Assembly (NCBI RefSeq): GCF_000709345.1
Contig: NZ_KL448324.1
Location: 277,198-341,197 of the forward strand
Direction of reading: 5' to 3'
DNA length: 64,000 nucleotides
From: Polaromonas glacialis
Lineage (GTDB): Bacteria > Pseudomonadota > Gammaproteobacteria > Burkholderiales > Burkholderiaceae_C
A program made the translations under genes and the position numbers. The notes beneath the pieces are model-generated. The model did not search any database. It worked only from the letters and a program-made list of their open reading frames with translations, and was not told where the DNA came from. This document shows positions 14,850 to 23,243 of the stretch, one piece after another (position 1 is the first letter of the stretch; each line of letters opens with the position of its first letter).

Positions 14850-15382
14850 GCGAGCTGTCCCAGGCCCAGGTCGTCCAGGCGGTCGTTTCTGTGGAACGCA
14901 TGAGCGCTGCACAGCGCGTGCAGCTGGCCGACGAAATTTATCTGCGCCAGCCCAACTTGCTGGCCTCGGTGCTGGTGCTCGAGCGCATGGGCGTGAGCCT
15001 GCAGCAGCTGGAAGTACCGATTTATATCCTGATGGTGGCCTACCAGGCCATCAAGGCCTCTAGGCTGGACTGGCCCCTCATCACGGAGGACGTCCAGGAG
15101 CGCTGCCTGCAGCGCCTCAATGGCAGCATTCGGTTCGACGAAGGTTTGAGTCCCGAGCTTATGCGGCAAGCCGTCCAACAACGCGTCGACGGTCATGCGC
15201 AACGCTATCTGCTGGCGTTCGTACACGGATACTTGCGCGATCATGACTTGCTGGCGGTTCGCAGCGATGCCGAGAAATACCTGCTGCTGGCGTCCTTCAA
15301 TCTCGTCGAATGCATCGCCGCCACCGCGCCCGGCGGCACACCTCAGCGCCGTCCTTCTTCTGGCAAGCAAGCCGCGCCCTGA
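14846..15382 (+). CDS. Fourth ORF of the IS66 element (178 aa, unknown)
   Basis: A 178-residue soluble helical protein encoded inside the IS66 inverted repeats, starting in the ATGA overlap with tnpC. Most IS66 elements have three genes, but some carry an extra passenger or accessory gene at this position. The sequence (LSQAQVVQAVVSVERMSAAQ at the start, later LMRQAVQQRVDGHAQRYLLA) has no domain I recognise and no transmembrane segment. Tight coupling to tnpC suggests a role in transposition rather than cargo. Confidence 0.7.
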   Translation: MSELSQAQVVQAVVSVERMSAAQRVQLADEIYLRQPNLLASVLVLERMGVSLQQLEVPIYILMVAYQAIKASRLDWPLITEDVQERCLQRLNGSIRFDEGLSPELMRQAVQQRVDGHAQRYLLAFVHGYLRDHDLLAVRSDAEKYLLLASFNLVECIAATAPGGTPQRRPSSGKQAAP

Positions 15383-15442
15383 CTCCGACCTTCCTGAGCA
15401 TTCGGGCTTACGCGTCAACAACGCCGCAGGGTTACCGGTTAC

Positions 15443-15626
15443 AAGGGCAGCGTGACCGTGAACACGCTGCCCTTGCCCAGTCCTTCGCTTTGAGCTTCAA
15501 CCTTGCCCCCGTGTAGGGCAACGATGTGTTTGACCAGGGCCAGTCCCAACCCCAGTCCGCCTTGGGCCCGGTCGGGCGTGCGCTCTGCCTGGGTGAACAG
15601 CTCGAAAATGTGGGGCAGAAGGTCAG
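15443..15626 (-). pseudogene. Sensor histidine kinase fragment (ATPase-domain tail)
   Basis: About 60 codons on the minus strand encode the end of a HATPase_c domain: LLPHIFELFTQAERT, then the G2 box GGLGLGLALVKHIVALHGG and GKGSVFTVTLPL. The fragment is bounded exactly by the IS66 end (15442) and the Tn5053-like transposon (15627). It lacks the sensor and dimerisation domains and also its C-terminal end. It is the remnant of an ancestral gene destroyed by both insertions. I could not find the other half in the flanks. Confidence 0.75.
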
Positions 15627-15675
15627 TGTCGGTTTACCTTAAGTCTGTCACTTTTACGCCTTAACTTGGCATAAA
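15627..15675 (+). repeat. Left terminal inverted repeat of the tni transposon
   Basis: The left end matches the right end (18615-18663, inverted) over 49 bases with 4 mismatches. It holds two related sub-sites, CCTTAAGTCTGTCAC followed by GCCTTAACTTGGCA. A third related site, CCTTAAGTGTGTCACC, lies at 15814-15829 just before tniA. This resembles the multiple transposase-binding sites at Tn7/Tn5053-type ends. Confidence 0.8.
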
Positions 15676-15860
15676 AAAATAGCTTCAACGTGGAGAAATC
15701 CTCCAATCATTGCAGTCTATCTGGTGATTGACTGCTCACTACGATGGGTGATTGTGAATTGATCAGCCTTGAGAATTGGCACCTTGTACATGTCACATGC
15801 CTTGCATAACGCACCTTAAGTGTGTCACCATGTGCCGACCAGTCTGTCGGAGGATCAGCA

Positions 15861-17669
15861 ATGAGGCAATTGTCGGTGGTACCCGATGCAGTGGCGGTTT
15901 GTGCCGACCGACTGGTGGCCATCGTGCGCATACAAAGCGATGGCAAAGTCGCCATTCGTGATCTGGCAAATGGTCAATTGCGGACAACAAGCGCGGTAGC
16001 GCTTAGCGCGCCACCCATTGCATCTGGTCTGAACGCAGATAGCGCTACAGCCCTTCATGAGGCAACGGACTCCCAGTGGGAGGACGCTCGGCGCCGCGAG
16101 TCAGCCGTCATCGCGATTCTCCAGACCAACGATGTGGCTCAACATGTCTCGCGCGTCGCCGCTGAATTCGGTGTGTCACGGCGCACCGTCTTTCGATGGC
16201 TTGCCGTGTATCGAGAAACGCCACAGACATCTGCCTTGCTGCATCGCCCGATGGGCCCACCTGTTGGAGGCAGGCGCATTGACGCGCACCTTGAGCGCTT
16301 GATCACCGAGGTCATCAATGATGTCTACCTCACAAAGGTGCGCGCAAAAAAGGAGGAGGTCGTGCGCATGGTGCATTTGCGCTGTGCCGCCCAGGGCTTG
16401 AAGCCGCCTTCCCGTAAACCCATCCTTGCCCGGCTCAAAGCTCTCGACCCCAGAGAAGTGGCCAAGGCAAGACTGCAGCCGGGCGAGGCTGCATCGCTGA
16501 GCGACTTTGTGCCAGGACAGTACCGAGTCAACCGGCCACTTGACGTCGTACAAATTGACCACACGCGTGTCGATCTGATCGTCGTTGATGAAGCAAGACG
16601 GCTTCCCATAGGGGGGCCATGGCTGACGCTGGCCGTGGACGTTGCAACCCGTGTCATCGTCGGGTTTTACCTGTCGCTGGAGGCGCCATCATCGACTTCC
16701 GTGGCGCTGTGCCTGAGTCATGCAACCTTGCCCAAAGAGCTTTGGCTCAAACAGCGGGGCCTCGACTGCAACTGGCCCGTCTGGGGTCTGCCCCAGGCGG
16801 TGCATGCCGACAATGGCGCCGACTTCACCGCAGCAGCACTGCGCCGAGGATGTGACGAACACGGCATCCGGTTGATACTTCGCCCGGTCGCAACGCCCCA
16901 TTACGGTGGGCATATCGAACGCCTGATCGGAACCCTGATGGGCCGGGTTCATCTTTTGCCAGGAACCACCGGCTCCAATCCGCAAGACAAGGGCGACTAT
17001 CCCTCTGAGGCGCAGGCACGAATGACCCTGAACGAGTTGGAGCAGTGGTTGACACTTGAAATATGCGAGCAATACCACCGGCGCATCCACAAAGGAATTG
17101 GCCAAAGCCCCTTGGCCGCATGGCAGACGGCGGCCAATGCCGACGATGCAGTCCCACGCTCCTTGCCTCATCATCCAGATCAATTCACCATCACTTTTTT
17201 GCCATTTTTGCAACGCAAACTGCGCCGTGATGGGCTGCATGTTTTCAACATCCGGTACTGGGACAACGTGTTGCCAGCGATCGTGCCGCTTGGCGCGCCG
17301 CTCACCGTTCGCTATGACCCGCGTAATTTGTCCAGGATCTACGTCATTGGCCCGGACCAGCGATATCACCCGGTTCCCTACGCCGATCTGTCATTGCCGC
17401 CGATTACCTTGTGGGAACAGCGGGCCGCAGTGGCCTATTTGCGCGGTGACCGTGACAATGCGCCAGCTCAGGCGGCCATCTTCAAGGCCGTGGTCGCACA
17501 GCGCGCTTTGATCGCCAATGCCACGGCCAGGACAAAAGCCGCCCGTCGGCAGTCACAGCGCCAAAGCAATGCCCAATTCGCTACGATGGACCGATCACGT
17601 TTGGGAGAAAGCGCTGTGGACTATTCCGAGCCGGTATTGCCATCTGACGCAGAAGTCTGGGATGACTGA
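15861..17669 (+). CDS. tniA: TniA/TnsB-type transposase (DDE, Mu/rve superfamily)
   Basis: A 602-residue transposase of the Tn5053/Tn7-TnsB type that would cut and join the element ends. The N-terminal part contains DNA-binding HTH segments (VSRVAAEFGVSRRTVFRWLA, residues about 100-120). The integrase core carries VVQIDHTRVDL (Asp), VHADNGADF (Asp) and GHIERLIGTL (Glu). A Mu-type beta-barrel and a basic tail follow. I start at the ATG at 15861 because CGGAGGA lies 7 bases before it. The upstream GTG at 15822 has no ribosome site. The frame is intact, and tniB starts at the base after its stop. Confidence 0.88.
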   Translation: MRQLSVVPDAVAVCADRLVAIVRIQSDGKVAIRDLANGQLRTTSAVALSAPPIASGLNADSATALHEATDSQWEDARRRESAVIAILQTNDVAQHVSRVAAEFGVSRRTVFRWLAVYRETPQTSALLHRPMGPPVGGRRIDAHLERLITEVINDVYLTKVRAKKEEVVRMVHLRCAAQGLKPPSRKPILARLKALDPREVAKARLQPGEAASLSDFVPGQYRVNRPLDVVQIDHTRVDLIVVDEARRLPIGGPWLTLAVDVATRVIVGFYLSLEAPSSTSVALCLSHATLPKELWLKQRGLDCNWPVWGLPQAVHADNGADFTAAALRRGCDEHGIRLILRPVATPHYGGHIERLIGTLMGRVHLLPGTTGSNPQDKGDYPSEAQARMTLNELEQWLTLEICEQYHRRIHKGIGQSPLAAWQTAANADDAVPRSLPHHPDQFTITFLPFLQRKLRRDGLHVFNIRYWDNVLPAIVPLGAPLTVRYDPRNLSRIYVIGPDQRYHPVPYADLSLPPITLWEQRAAVAYLRGDRDNAPAQAAIFKAVVAQRALIANATARTKAARRQSQRQSNAQFATMDRSRLGESAVDYSEPVLPSDAEVWDD

Positions 17670-18577
17670 ATGACACCGAACCTGAACCGTTTGCACGCGG
17701 GCGTCTGGTCATTTCTTGAGGACTCCACCGAGGAGCGCGTAACCCGGCTGTATTCCCCCAAGTGGGTTGCCTATGCGCGCGGCAACGAAGCGCTGGCCAG
17801 GATGGGGCATTTGACTAGAACCATCCGCCCAGCGGGCGCATGCCCTGCAGGCTGCTGCACGGCGACAGCAACATCGGCAAAACCATGATTGTCGAAAAGT
17901 TCCTTCGCGACAATCCCAACGTGTGCAATGACTTGAATGAGGTTGAAGTCAGGCGAACCGTGCATCTGCAGATGCCAGCCAAACCGTCCGACGACAAACT
18001 CTATGCACAGATCGTCGAGGGACTCGGGATACAGGCGCCCATCAACCGCCGGGGCGTGGACATGGAGCTTCTGGGCCTGCGGCTCTTGCATCGACAGCCA
18101 CCGAAAATGATGATCATTGACGAAGTACACCACCTGCTGGCCGGCACGGTTCGCGAGCAGCGCCAGCTGCTCAACCAGTTGAAATTCATCAGCAACGAGT
18201 TGCGTATTCTCATTGTTGCGCTGGGCACCAACGAGGCGCTGTATGCCATGCAGACGGACCCGCAGATCGCCTCATGCTTTGAGCCGTTTGCCTTGCCCAA
18301 GTGGCGTGAAAGCAGTGAATTCCGGGCCTTCGTGGTGAGCTTCGGGCGGCTGCTACCGCTGGAGAAACCGTCGCCATTGGCGGACAAGGCCATCATCCAG
18401 AAATTGATGAGCCTGAGTGCTGGTTTGACGGGCAAGGTCACGACGTTGCTGGTGCAGGCGGCGGAACTGGCAATTCGTCAAAGAACCGAGTGCATTACCC
18501 TGGATTTGATTGAACAAGCCGCTGCATCCGGAATCTACAAATACTTGCCTGTGGGCCTTGAGGCCGAGTCGTTTTGA
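17670..18577 (+). pseudogene. tniB: TniB-type transposition ATPase, frameshifted
   Basis: An AAA+ ATPase of the TniB/TnsC type, which normally activates TniA and selects targets. The protein is split over two frames. Codons from 17670 give the N-terminal part (STEERVTRLYSPKWVAYARG). The rest reads in another frame from about 17822 (HPPSGRMPCRLLHGDSNIGKT, with the Walker A motif, then MMIIDEVHHLL as Walker B) to 18577. A stop in the second frame at 17816-17818 confines the shift to a few bases around 17819-17822, equal to one lost or two gained bases. Restart at the ATG at 17840 would give a protein lacking the N-terminal region. It is probably inactive, unless the shift is a sequence error. 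Confidence 0.8.
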
Positions 18578-18614
18578 GCGGCTGCTTGCCTTCGGTGACA
18601 GCGCAAAGGTAGCA

Positions 18615-18663
18615 TTTGTGCCAACTTAAGGTGCAAAAGTGACAGACTTAAGGTAAACCGACA
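18615..18663 (-). repeat. Right terminal inverted repeat of the tni transposon
   Basis: The inverted counterpart of the left end. Read on the minus strand it starts TGTCGGTTTACCTTAAG and contains the same two sub-sites, the inner one reading ACCTTAAGTTGGCAC. The near-identity over 49 bases fixes the boundaries of the transposon. Confidence 0.8.
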
Positions 18664-19062
18664 CCAGCGGTCTGTGCCATTAGGTTGGACAGGCTGAACC
18701 GCTTGCGCGCTGTAGTTCGGCTCGTCATCCGGTCCGCGCCGTGGCTGCACGACCAGTACGACTCTGGATTTCCCTTACTGCGCACGATGAAGCTGCGGGC
18801 ATTCTTCCCTTGTAGCGCTCATCCGCCTCACTGAACTGAGCCCAATGCGCCATGACTGACTTAAGTCATTAATCATTTATAAAATAAATAATTTATAATT
18901 ATAAAAGCCGAATGGAAATTCGACTTATCCAACTCCATACGCTTTAAGGCTTTGCCTATCTTTTGGCTTCTAGAAACGTCAGGACTGAACCGATGCCTCG
19001 CGGGCATGCTTCTTGAAGCTGATCAGATTTCATTCCTTAACCTAATTGAAGAAAACCTAGCC
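18664..19062 (+). promoter_or_regulatory. Intergenic and probable promoter region of the bktB-bio operon
   Basis: About 400 bases without a gene between the transposon end and bktB. The last 200 include a sharply AT-rich block (18868-18905). It contains the perfect palindrome TTATAATTATAA (18893-18904), with a TATAAT at 18894-18899, and just upstream the palindrome TGACTTAAGTCA (18857-18868). These are plausible promoter and operator elements for the operon that follows. I could not match them to the known BirA operator. The first palindrome only loosely resembles the TTATMTATAA box of BioR. Confidence 0.4.
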
Positions 19063-20247
19063 ATGACCCGTGAAGTAGTCGTTGTCAGCGGTGTGCGCAC
19101 CGCCATTGGAACGTTCGGCGGCAGCCTCAAAGACACGCCGCCGACCGAGCTGGCCGTGCTGGTGGTGCGCGAATCGCTTGCGCGCGCCGGCGTCGAAGGC
19201 AAGGACGTCGGCCACGTGGTGTTCGGCCATGTCGTCAATACCGAAGCCAAGGACATGTACCTCTCGCGCGTGGCCGCCATCAACGGCGGCTGCGCCGAAG
19301 GCACGCCCGCGTTCAACGTCAACCGCCTGTGCGGCTCGGGGCTGCAGGCGATCATCTCGGCCAGCCAGTCGATCTTGCTGGGCGATGCCGACATCGCCAT
19401 TGGCGGCGGCGCCGAGAACATGAGCCGCGGCCCCTACGCCAGCCTGGCCACGCGCTTTGGCGCGCGCCTGGGCGACACCAAGCTGGTCGACATGGTGGTC
19501 GGCGCGCTGCACGACCCGTTCCACACCATTCATATGGGCGTGACGGCCGAGAACATCGCCGCCAAATGGGGCATCACGCGCGAAGAGCAGGACGCCATTG
19601 CCGTCGAAAGCCACAACCGGGCCCAGAAGGCCATCGAGGCCGGTTACTTCAAGGAGCAGATCGTCCCGGTCATGCTGAAAAGCCGCAAGGGCGAGGTCGC
19701 CTACGACACCGACGAGCATTTCCGCCCCAACTGCACGCTGGCCGACATGGCCAAGCTCAAGCCCGTGTTCATCAAGGAAAACGGCACGGTGACTGCCGGC
19801 AATGCCTCGGGCATCAACGACGCCGCGGCCGCCGTGGTCTTGATGGAAGCCGGCGTTGCACAAGCCCGTGGCCTCAAGCCCCTGGCCCGGCTGGTGGCCT
19901 ACGCACACGCCGGCGTCGATCCAAAGTACATGGGCATCGGCCCGGTGCCCGCAACGCAGATGGCGCTAAAGAAAGCCGGCCTGACGGTGAACGACCTGGA
20001 CGTGATCGAGGCCAACGAGGCGTTTGCCGCCCAGTCCTGCGCCGTCACGCGCGACTTGGGCCTGGACCCGGCCAAGGTCAACCCCAACGGCTCGGGCATC
20101 TCGCTGGGCCACCCGGTTGGCGCCACGGGCGCGCTCATCACCGTCAAGGCGCTGCACGAGCTCAAGCGCATCGGGGGCCGCTACGCCCTGGTGACGATGT
20201 GCATCGGCGGCGGGCAGGGCATTGCGGCGATCTTTGAGCGGATGTGA
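19063..20247 (+). CDS. bktB: BktB-type beta-ketothiolase / acetyl-CoA acyltransferase
   Basis: A 394-residue thiolase that condenses or cleaves 3-oxoacyl-CoA with acetyl-CoA. The sequence follows Ralstonia BktB closely, starting MTREVVVVSGVRTAIGTFGG. It has the nucleophilic Cys90 in NRLCGSG, GHPVGATG with His350, and CIGGGQG with Cys380. BktB enzymes accept acyl chains longer than acetyl. It is the first gene of an operon in which panD, bioA, bioF, bioD, bioB and a P450 follow with overlaps or a few bases between them. In that setting it may extend or trim the dicarboxylyl-CoA that becomes the pimeloyl group of biotin. This is inference; PHB or fatty-acid metabolism is the default alternative. 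Confidence 0.85.
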   Translation: MTREVVVVSGVRTAIGTFGGSLKDTPPTELAVLVVRESLARAGVEGKDVGHVVFGHVVNTEAKDMYLSRVAAINGGCAEGTPAFNVNRLCGSGLQAIISASQSILLGDADIAIGGGAENMSRGPYASLATRFGARLGDTKLVDMVVGALHDPFHTIHMGVTAENIAAKWGITREEQDAIAVESHNRAQKAIEAGYFKEQIVPVMLKSRKGEVAYDTDEHFRPNCTLADMAKLKPVFIKENGTVTAGNASGINDAAAAVVLMEAGVAQARGLKPLARLVAYAHAGVDPKYMGIGPVPATQMALKKAGLTVNDLDVIEANEAFAAQSCAVTRDLGLDPAKVNPNGSGISLGHPVGATGALITVKALHELKRIGGRYALVTMCIGGGQGIAAIFERM

Positions 20248-20249
20248 TG

Positions 20250-20630
20250 ATGTTTCGAACCTTGCTCAAATCCAAGATTCACCGAGTTGCAGTAACCCAC
20301 TGCGAGCTGCACTACGAGGGCTCGTGCGCCATCGACGAGGACCTCCTTGAGGCGGCCAACATTGCCGAGAACGAGCAGGTCCACATCTGGAACATCAACA
20401 ACGGCGAGCGCTTCATCACGTACGCCATCAAGGGCGAGCGCGGCTCAGGGATGATTTCGGTCAACGGCTCGGCCGCGCGCCGCGCCTGCAGCGGCGACCT
20501 GCTCATCATCGCCGCCTTTGCCCAGGTGGATGAGGGCCAGGTGGCCAGCCATCAACCCCAGCTGGTGTTCGTGAACGACCAAAACCGCCAGACCGCGCTG
20601 CGCCACCAAGTGCCAACCCAGCAGCTGTGA
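20250..20630 (+). CDS. panD: Aspartate 1-decarboxylase (PanD proenzyme)
   Basis: A pyruvoyl-dependent enzyme converting aspartate to beta-alanine for pantothenate, and hence for CoA and acyl-carrier-protein arms. With the start at 20250 the numbering coincides with E. coli PanD: MFRTLLKSKIHRV with Lys9, and HYEGSCAID with the Gly24-Ser25 self-cleavage site. An in-frame ATG one codon earlier is possible. The length of 126 residues is normal. The start lies just past the bktB stop, and the stop overlaps the bioA ATG, so it is embedded in the biotin operon, an unusual partnership. Confidence 0.9.
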   Translation: MFRTLLKSKIHRVAVTHCELHYEGSCAIDEDLLEAANIAENEQVHIWNINNGERFITYAIKGERGSGMISVNGSAARRACSGDLLIIAAFAQVDEGQVASHQPQLVFVNDQNRQTALRHQVPTQQL

Positions 20631-22048
20631 TGCCAACTCCCGGCAGCGTGTCCGCTTCTTCCCTGGTTTCCCTCTCCCGGCGCAGCCTGGCAGCGGTCTG
20701 GCACCCGTGCACGCAGATGCAGCGCGCGGCTGCCGTGCCGCCCCTGGCCATCGTGCGTGGCGAAGGCCCCTGGCTGTTTGACGACGCCGGGCGGCGTTAC
20801 TTCGACACCAGCAGTTCGTGGTGGGTGAACCTCTTCGGCCACGCCGATGCGCGCATCAACGCCGCGCTCAAGGACCAGTTGGACACGCTGCCCCACATCA
20901 TGCTGGCCAGCTGTACCCACCGGCCTGCCGTCGAGCTGGCCGAGCGGCTCTCGGCGCTGACGGGCGGCGTGCTCGGCCACTGCTTTTTCGCCAGCGACGG
21001 CGCCTCGGCGGTGGAAATTGCCCTGAAGATGAGCTTTCACCACTGGCGCAACCGGGGCCAGCCGGCCAAGCGCGAGTTCGTCTGCCTGCGCCACGGTTAC
21101 CACGGCGAAACCCTGGGAGCCCTTGCCGTCACCGACGTGGCGGTGTTTCGCGACGCGTACGACCCGCTGCTGATGCGCGCGCACCAGGCGATGTCGCCCG
21201 ACGCGCGCCAGGCGCTACCCGGCGAGGGCGCGCTTGACGTCGCGCTGCGCGCCGCCGCGGACCTCCAAGCTCTTTTTGCCGCGCGCCACGAGCACATCGC
21301 CGCCTTGATCCTCGAACCCCTGGTGCAGGGCGCTGCCGGCATGGCGATGCACGATGCGGCCTACCTGCGCGCCGCGCGCGCGCTGTGCGACGAGTACGAC
21401 GTGCTGCTGATCGCCGACGAGATTGCCGTGGGCTGCGGGCGCACCGGCACCTTCTTTGCCTTCGAGCAGGCAACGCTGCCCGGGCAGGAGCGCCTCTGGC
21501 CCGACCTGATCTGCCTGTCCAAGGGCATCAGCGGGGGCTACCTGCCGCTGTCCCTGGTGCTCTCGCGGGACCGCGTCTACGAGGCTTTTCTCGACGACGA
21601 CGTGGCGCGCGGCTTTTTGCACTCGCACTCCTACAGCGGCAACGCGCTGGCCTGCCGCGCGGCACTGGCCGTGCTCGACCGGTTCGCGCAGGACGACGTG
21701 CTGGCGCGCAACCGGCAGCAGGCGGCCGGCCTGAGCGCCGCGCTGGCGCCGCTGTGGCTCGATGCGCGCCTCGAGCACGTTCGCCAGATCGGCATGATCT
21801 GGGCTTTTGACGTGCGCGAATCCTTCGCCGGTCCTCGCTTTGCCGAGCGCTTCCATCTGGCGGGGCGCAAGCGCGAACTGCTGATCCGCCCGATCGGCCG
21901 CACGGTGTACCTGATGCCGCCGTATGTGCTGGACGATGAACTGTCGGCCTGGCTGGCCCGGCAGCTGCTGGCCACACTGGACGATGTGCTGCGCCAAACC
22001 CCGGAGTCCTGCGATGCTGCTCGAGCACCTGAACCGCCTACGGCTTGA
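20630..22048 (+). CDS. bioA: Adenosylmethionine-8-amino-7-oxononanoate aminotransferase (BioA)
   Basis: A PLP enzyme converting KAPA to DAPA with S-adenosylmethionine as amino donor, in the biotin pathway. The protein has 472 residues, with WHPCTQM near the N-terminus, SSSWWVNLFGHADARIN, the HGYHGETLGA motif and the PLP lysine Lys298 in LSKGISGG. ADEIAVGCGRTGTFFAFE carries the conserved Asp. The start ATG at 20630 overlaps the panD stop, and the 3' end overlaps bioF by 35 bases. The C-terminal tail past about residue 455 is poorly conserved and may exist only because of that overlap. Confidence 0.93.
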   Translation: MPTPGSVSASSLVSLSRRSLAAVWHPCTQMQRAAAVPPLAIVRGEGPWLFDDAGRRYFDTSSSWWVNLFGHADARINAALKDQLDTLPHIMLASCTHRPAVELAERLSALTGGVLGHCFFASDGASAVEIALKMSFHHWRNRGQPAKREFVCLRHGYHGETLGALAVTDVAVFRDAYDPLLMRAHQAMSPDARQALPGEGALDVALRAAADLQALFAARHEHIAALILEPLVQGAAGMAMHDAAYLRAARALCDEYDVLLIADEIAVGCGRTGTFFAFEQATLPGQERLWPDLICLSKGISGGYLPLSLVLSRDRVYEAFLDDDVARGFLHSHSYSGNALACRAALAVLDRFAQDDVLARNRQQAAGLSAALAPLWLDARLEHVRQIGMIWAFDVRESFAGPRFAERFHLAGRKRELLIRPIGRTVYLMPPYVLDDELSAWLARQLLATLDDVLRQTPESCDAARAPEPPTA

Positions 22049-23243
22049 GCGCCAGGCGCAGGGCCTGGCGCGCCAGCGCCGCATTGCCGAGTCGCCGTGC
22101 GCGCCGCGCCAAGCGTTCAGCCGGGAGGGCGAAGCGGCGCTCTCGCTGCTGGGCTTTGGCAGCAACGACTACCTGGGCCTGGCCAACCACCCGGCGCTGG
22201 TCGCCGCGCTGGCCGAGGGCGCGCGGCGGTTCGGCGCGGGCAGCGGCGCCTCGCACCTGATCAGCGGGCACTCGCGCGCGCACGCCGCGCTCGAGGACGA
22301 CCTGGCCGCCTGGCTGGCGCCGTGCATCCCGCAGGCGCAGGCCCTGTACTTTGGCACCGGCTTCATGGCCAACTTGGCGCTGCTCACCGCGCTGGGCGGC
22401 GCCAGCGCGGCAATTTTTGCCGACAAGCTCAACCACGCCTCGCTCGTCGACGGCGCGCTGCTGGCCCGCGCGCCGCTGCAGCGCTATGCCCACGGCAATC
22501 TCACGGTCCTGGCGCGCCAGCTGCAAGGCTGCACGGCGCCGGTCAAGCTGATCGTGACCGATGCGGTCTTCAGCATGGACGGCGACGTGGCCGACCTGCC
22601 GGCGCTCCTGGCGCTGGCCGAGCGCTTTGACGCCTGGCTGATCGTGGACGATGCGCACGGCTTTGGCGTGCTGGGCGAAGGGGGCCGGGGCGCCTTGGGG
22701 CACTTTGGCCTCTCCAGCGAGCGCCTGGTCTACATGGGCACGCTGGGCAAGGCCGCCGGCGTGGGCGGCGCCTTTGTCGCGGCGCACCCGGCCATCATCG
22801 ACGCGCTGGTGCAGTCCGCCCGCGCCTACCTCTACACCACCGCCGCGGCGCCGGCGCTGGCCCATGCGCTGCGCGAAAGCCTGCGCCTGATCGCCAGCAG
22901 CGAAGGCGACGCCCGGCGCGCGCACTTGCAGCAGCGGATACGTCAGCTGCGCGCCGGGCTGGCGGCTTTGATCGCTGCGCACCCGGCGCTGGGCTGGCTT
23001 GTAACCCCTTCCAGCACCGCGATCCAGCCCTTGATCGTGGGCAGCAACGAAGCGGCGCTGGCGCTGATGGCCGCGCTCGACAGGCAAGGCTTGTGGGTGC
23101 CGGCCATCCGCCCGCCCACGGTGCCGCTGGGCACGGCCCGGCTGCGCATCACGCTGAGCGCCGCGCACAGCGCAGGCGATGTGGCGCAGCTGCTCGCCGG
23201 CCTGGGGCAGGCCGCGCGGGACATGACAGGAACACGGACATGA
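22014..23243 (+). CDS. bioF: 8-amino-7-oxononanoate synthase (BioF)
   Basis: A PLP-dependent alpha-oxoamine synthase joining pimeloyl-ACP or pimeloyl-CoA with alanine to give KAPA. The protein has 409 residues. Motifs are GFGSNDYLGLANHP, GSGASHLISGHSRAHAALE, VDDAHGFGVLGEGGRG and the PLP lysine Lys246 in YMGTLGKAAGVGGAF. The ATG at 22014 lies within bioA, preceded by GGAG at 22002-22005. A longer frame upstream has no support. The stop overlaps the bioD start in ATGA. All active-site motifs are intact. Confidence 0.92.
   Translation: MLLEHLNRLRLERQAQGLARQRRIAESPCAPRQAFSREGEAALSLLGFGSNDYLGLANHPALVAALAEGARRFGAGSGASHLISGHSRAHAALEDDLAAWLAPCIPQAQALYFGTGFMANLALLTALGGASAAIFADKLNHASLVDGALLARAPLQRYAHGNLTVLARQLQGCTAPVKLIVTDAVFSMDGDVADLPALLALAERFDAWLIVDDAHGFGVLGEGGRGALGHFGLSSERLVYMGTLGKAAGVGGAFVAAHPAIIDALVQSARAYLYTTAAAPALAHALRESLRLIASSEGDARRAHLQQRIRQLRAGLAALIAAHPALGWLVTPSSTAIQPLIVGSNEAALALMAALDRQGLWVPAIRPPTVPLGTARLRITLSAAHSAGDVAQLLAGLGQAARDMTGTRT

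Larger units (their letters stand above)
12450..15442 (+). mobile_element. Complete IS66-family element with four ORFs
   Basis: A 2,993-base IS66-type element. The ends carry the inverted repeat GTAACCGGTAAC (12450-12461) and its complement GTTACCGGTTAC (15431-15442), with partial matching continuing inward around GGCG. It holds tnpA, tnpB, the DDE transposase tnpC and a fourth ORF, all on the plus strand and overlapping. The 8 bases flanking each end (GACCAGCC and AAGGGCAG) do not match, so the insertion has been followed by rearrangement, or the two flanks come from different events. Left and right neighbours are different gene fragments, which agrees with that. Confidence 0.85.
15627..18663 (+). 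mobile_element. Minimal Tn5053/Tn402-like transposon (tniA, broken tniB)
   Basis: A 3,037-base element bounded by long inverted repeats that start TGTCGGTTTACC, with the first 29 bases identical at both ends. It encodes only a TniA/TnsB-type DDE transposase and a TniB-type ATPase, with no tniQ, resolvase or cargo. The 5 bases flanking each end differ (GTCAG and CCAGC), so no target duplication is recognisable and the flanks may have been rearranged. The tniB frameshift suggests that this copy cannot move on its own. Confidence 0.85.

Noticed and set aside
17806..17850. Programmed frameshift in tniB
   Set aside because: No slippery heptamer or stimulating structure is evident at the shift point (17819-17822). 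A plain indel is more likely.
18857..18904. BirA- or BioR-type operator upstream of the bktB-bio operon
   Set aside because: Palindromes are present, but neither matches the BirA operator half-sites, and TTATAATTATAA only loosely resembles the BioR box. I record them only as possible regulatory elements.
22038..23168. Leftward open frame of 376 codons opposite bioF
   Set aside because: bioF on the other strand has all family motifs. The antisense translation is Arg/Gln/Gly-rich with no recognisable domain.
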